DNA of 64,000 nucleotides. Origin: Dimorphilus gyrociliatus (lineage: Eukaryota > Annelida > Polychaeta > Dinophilidae). A program made the position numbers and the translations under genes. The notes under the pieces were generated by a model. That model was given only the letters and a program-made list of their open reading frames with translations. It was not told the DNA's origin and did not search any database. The stretch lies in contig CAJFCJ010000005.1 in the NCBI GenBank assembly GCA_904063045.1, forward strand, positions 961,167-1,025,166, given 5' to 3'. Position 1 is the stretch's first letter; each line of letters begins with the position of its first letter. Below are positions 60,943 through 64,000 of the stretch, piece after piece.

Positions 60943-62501
60943 GGTAGTAGCAGTAGTAGAGAAAGGCAGAAGAGGTTGTTGAGTTCGAAAAGAATTAAAG
61001 AATTACAAGGCGAAGAACGGCAGGTCGTGACTATTCAACAAGTAAAAATAAGAAGAGTATAAAGAAAGCACAATATTTATTTATATAGAGTTTTATTATG
61101 CTTAATAAAGAGATAATTTTTTGACAACAAATAGCGAAAACCAGTTGAATAGAAGGGAATAAATCTATAGACTGAACCAAAAAAAATGGCAGACCCGATA
61201 AGGACTCCCAAAGGATTGTAGTAAGCCCAGAATAGGTATATAAATATATCCTAAAGAATGGAATAAATAAGAAAACAAAGAATAATCACGAACAAAACCG
61301 TAATTTGAGTACGTATATGTTAATTCCTTTGTTACCAAAGTTACACTATGGTAACACTTTGTATGCCAGGTAGAAAAGAAGGTGAAAAAAATTAATCATA
61401 TTTATGTTCTCAATATGCGGTAGTCATTAGTTTCAGTACGCTTTTTTTTGCAAATAGTTACTTAGGTGAGACGTATGCTGATAAAGACCGACCTCAAAGG
61501 TCGCTTACTTGAATTGATGTCGGTTCGATTTACGGTTTTTAATGTCTATTTTCAATTGCAATTCGTAATTTGATACTAGCGAATGAATTGCGAAAGTAAT
61601 TCGTTAGCTGTCACAAGCTTTATGGCATTTAGTCGAAATGGCCTACGATTTATCATAAATACTTTTATACAGTTTATAGAATGCTATTCAAGTTCTTTTT
61701 ATCATTTTATTACTCTTTTTTTAAATTGAAAAAAATGTATTTGTAGATATTAAAATATAAAATTGAATAGTGTCAAGTTCATCTAGAATTTACGTGCTTT
61801 TCGACCATTGCTAATTGATAAATCTTGTTCCTTCTCCTCCTTTCTACGATAATTTATCGCCACACGAAAGTATTATTTCCCTAGTAATCTCTTCCTTCTC
61901 CACCACTTACAACTCTGTTTCAAAACAACCCTATTTTCCTATATATATATATTCGTGGTAGTCCCCTTCTCCCTACCTCCTACCTACCTCTTTCTCTCTC
62001 TCTTTCCGCCCCCACTATCTACATACAAAATCTCTCCGTCTATCTTTCGCTTTTGCACTCTTTTTTTTTTATCCCCCAACATTCTCTCTTTATCCCATTT
62101 ATATACAATGTATATAAATCCTGGTGCAAACAACACTCGTAATAAATATTTAAAGATACAAATAGGATGGCAAAAGTCTTGTTGGAAAACGAAATATCGC
62201 TACATCGTATACGTAAAAGCATTGGAATGCATCTGGTGGAAAACTATCCACTAATGTTCCCATTTTATTTCCTCTGTAGCAGGGGATGGACGACTGGCCA
62301 TTGTAAAGTAAAAGAAAAAAGGGCTATAATTTTATCAAAACCTATCGCAAATAGTATCTTTGTGTTAAATCTGTCTGTTTAATGGATTTTATGAACGAAC
62401 CATTAAACAGAAGCCGAAAATAGTATGTATCTGCATATTTTATGACTAATAAGTACTGTTATCAAGGTGCAAAGTTAGTCAGCCACCAAAAAACTTTCAC
62501 T

Positions 62502-62504
62502 TCT

Positions 62505-62541
<37 letters not shown>
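62502..62541. repeat. (TC)n microsatellite
   Basis: About 18 TC units, nearly pure. Confidence 0.95.
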
Positions 62542-62543
<2 letters not shown>

Positions 62544-62903
62544 TCTCTGTACTCTCCCTGTCAAGTATGTCACCGTTATATATATTCACCTTATTTCAGC
62601 TTTTGACATATTAATTTCTTTCAAACTAATCGAAACCTCACGAAAGATTCTTTTAAATGGAAAAAGTCTGGCATATAGGGAAAAGGCATCGGCTAAATCT
62701 CTTTAGATTAGGGAGAGGGAAGAGAAGGGAATGTACCACTGTTTCCATTAACGTTCACTTTTTAGACCAAACTAATCAATTTACTTTCTTATCACTTTGG
62801 CAAATAAACCGCGTACGGTCCGGCGGACGACAAACGCCGAGGAAAAGTTTTATATAAACAGTACAGGCCTGGCGGACCTTAACTGTTGTCGATAGTTTAC
62901 AAA

Positions 62904-63305
62904 ATGGGTTTTTCAACGTTTCAACGAGCTTTTATCGAAGACTGTTGGGAATTATTTTTTTATCGCCATTTCATGAAAACAAACAGGCTTTTGCCAAATA
63001 AATTCGAGCGAGAAGAAGACAAACTACAAAACTACTCTTCACCAAACCAAAACTCTCATTTCGAATTACGAGAATTTACTTTCGTCATTCATCACTGCAT
63101 AGCAACACAAAACTCTTCATTAAAACCAACACCGACATACCGGCCAAACACCGCCCGTCAATCATTCACCAAACAACTCTCCCCTAAGCGTTTTATAGTT
63201 TTTACAGACCACAAAAATTGTTTTTTATTTAGGCGGAAAGATGATATTCCCCTGCCACTTGAACCGTTGCGTGTCGTTGTCGACGGAAATACCTCATCTT
63301 TATAA
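62904..63305 (+). CDS. Hypothetical 133-residue protein or single-exon candidate
   Basis: The ATG at 62904 in a good context (ACAAAATGG) opens 133 codons with mixed, non-repetitive composition. The product starts MGFSTFQRAF, contains several aromatic and basic residues, ends DGNTSSL, and has no signal peptide, membrane segment or known domain. An in-frame ATG at 62886 would add six residues, but its context is worse. A locally GC-rich block (62810-62880) just upstream could be a promoter. Coding status is uncertain; it could also be the 5' exon of a longer gene. Confidence 0.25.
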   Translation: MGFSTFQRAFIEDCWELFFYRHFMKTNRLLPNKFEREEDKLQNYSSPNQNSHFELREFTFVIHHCIATQNSSLKPTPTYRPNTARQSFTKQLSPKRFIVFTDHKNCFLFRRKDDIPLPLEPLRVVVDGNTSSL

Positions 63306-64000
63306 TCTGCATAAAGATGGAGAAGAATTCCATTTATAGAATATTATCGCCTCTATTGTTTAAAGTTTATTAAATTTTTACTCCCCATTTACATCTATAA
63401 CAATTCTAACGAGAGTGTAGAATTATCGGCTAAGAATCGGTTCCGTAATGAAATTTTCCCCTATCTTCCCCCATGCTACATCATTCCCCATCTGACTTTG
63501 GGTTTCGTTAAAGGTTATCCTTAATATAAGCGAACAGAAGAGGAGGGAAAAAAATAGGAAAAGCAAACAAATAACCGATTAAAAAAAGCTACAGTAATAA
63601 GGTAAAAGTACTTTTTCTCCTTTCTGACGGGTAATCCTAGCGCTGACAGTTATAATAGATTATTATGTATTTATTTTACGCTTTCATTAACATTGCCAAT
63701 TCAAGTAAAAGTTTTTATTACATAATCGTCCGTTCCGTATTACTATAATTATTGTATTAACAGGGGAAGAAAGAACAAATATGAGTGAGAAAATGGAAGA
63801 GAAAAGAAAAGAAAAGAAAAAAAAAGTCGCTAACAAATAATTGAATAAAAAAGAAGGATGCTAAGAGGAAGAAAGAGGATATTTTATTTTATTTCAATAT
63901 ATTGAATTTACAGACATTAGTATAGTCCTAAAGGAAATAATTGATTAAAAGAGAAATTAGATAAATCGTTAACGCTCCACTTTTCAGAGTTTATCATAAA
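63306..64000. other. Right flank, nothing recognised
   Basis: AT-rich with a GAAAA run (63805-63830). No exon, RNA gene or repeat of note. Confidence 0.5.

Larger units (their letters stand above)
54526..62903. other. Gene-poor 8.4 kb stretch
   Basis: No confident gene on either strand. It holds a G-quadruplex motif (56680-56702), a CTT repeat (56098-56119), CTCF-like motifs (58058, 58415), purine tracts (60451-60660), a GAA repeat (60918-60942) and a TC repeat (62502-62541). A weak exon candidate is listed separately. Confidence 0.45.

Overview
The window is nuclear DNA of an invertebrate animal. It is AT-rich, full of TC/GA, TA and TATC microsatellites, and its genes are split by GT-AG introns, most of them only 50-90 bp long with a few of 1-4 kb. 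Animal-only domain families (CUB, astacin, SUEL lectin, sushi, doublecortin, BTB-BACK) and a metazoan-type 5S rRNA gene support this. A small-bodied lophotrochozoan such as an annelid would fit, but the species cannot be fixed from the sequence alone. All multi-exon models were spliced by hand; each complete one closes in frame from ATG to stop, which is the main support for them.

Left part (1-9.3 kb): almost empty of genes. A minus-strand promoter, 5'UTR exon and signal-peptide exon (2.8-1.85 kb) start a gene that runs off the left edge. From 9.4 to 20.4 kb lie three plus-strand genes for secreted CUB-domain proteins with 5, 2 and 1 CUB modules. All eight modules carry introns at the same two places with the same phases, so the cluster grew by duplication. 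A single 5S rRNA gene sits between the second and third gene.

Middle part (21.6-30.6 kb): a one-exon Mab-21/ITPRIP-like protein without an obvious catalytic triad (minus), a four-exon secreted CULT-domain protein with an intact tryptophan cage (plus), an 11-exon astacin metalloprotease with EGF, CUB and TSP1-like tail (minus), and a two-exon BTB-BACK protein (minus). A gene-free stretch with two CTCF-like sites and a GC-rich hairpin follows.

Right part: a nine-exon type I membrane protein (33.4-40.6 kb, plus) combining a SUEL lectin domain, a CUB-like region, one sushi domain, a transmembrane helix and a tyrosine-rich tail. Next comes a 12 kb doublecortin-domain gene of the DCDC2 type (54.4-42.3 kb, minus) with a 12-nt microexon and a very long acidic C-terminus; a possible RFX half-site lies at its promoter. 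From 54.5 to 64 kb no confident gene is seen, only repeats, a G-quadruplex motif, CTCF-like motifs and two weak coding candidates.

Functionally the window is dominated by extracellular proteins: CUB proteins, an astacin protease, a CULT protein and a lectin-type receptor. Nothing shows that they form one pathway. No CRISPR array, bacterial insertion sequence, virus or recognisable transposon was found.
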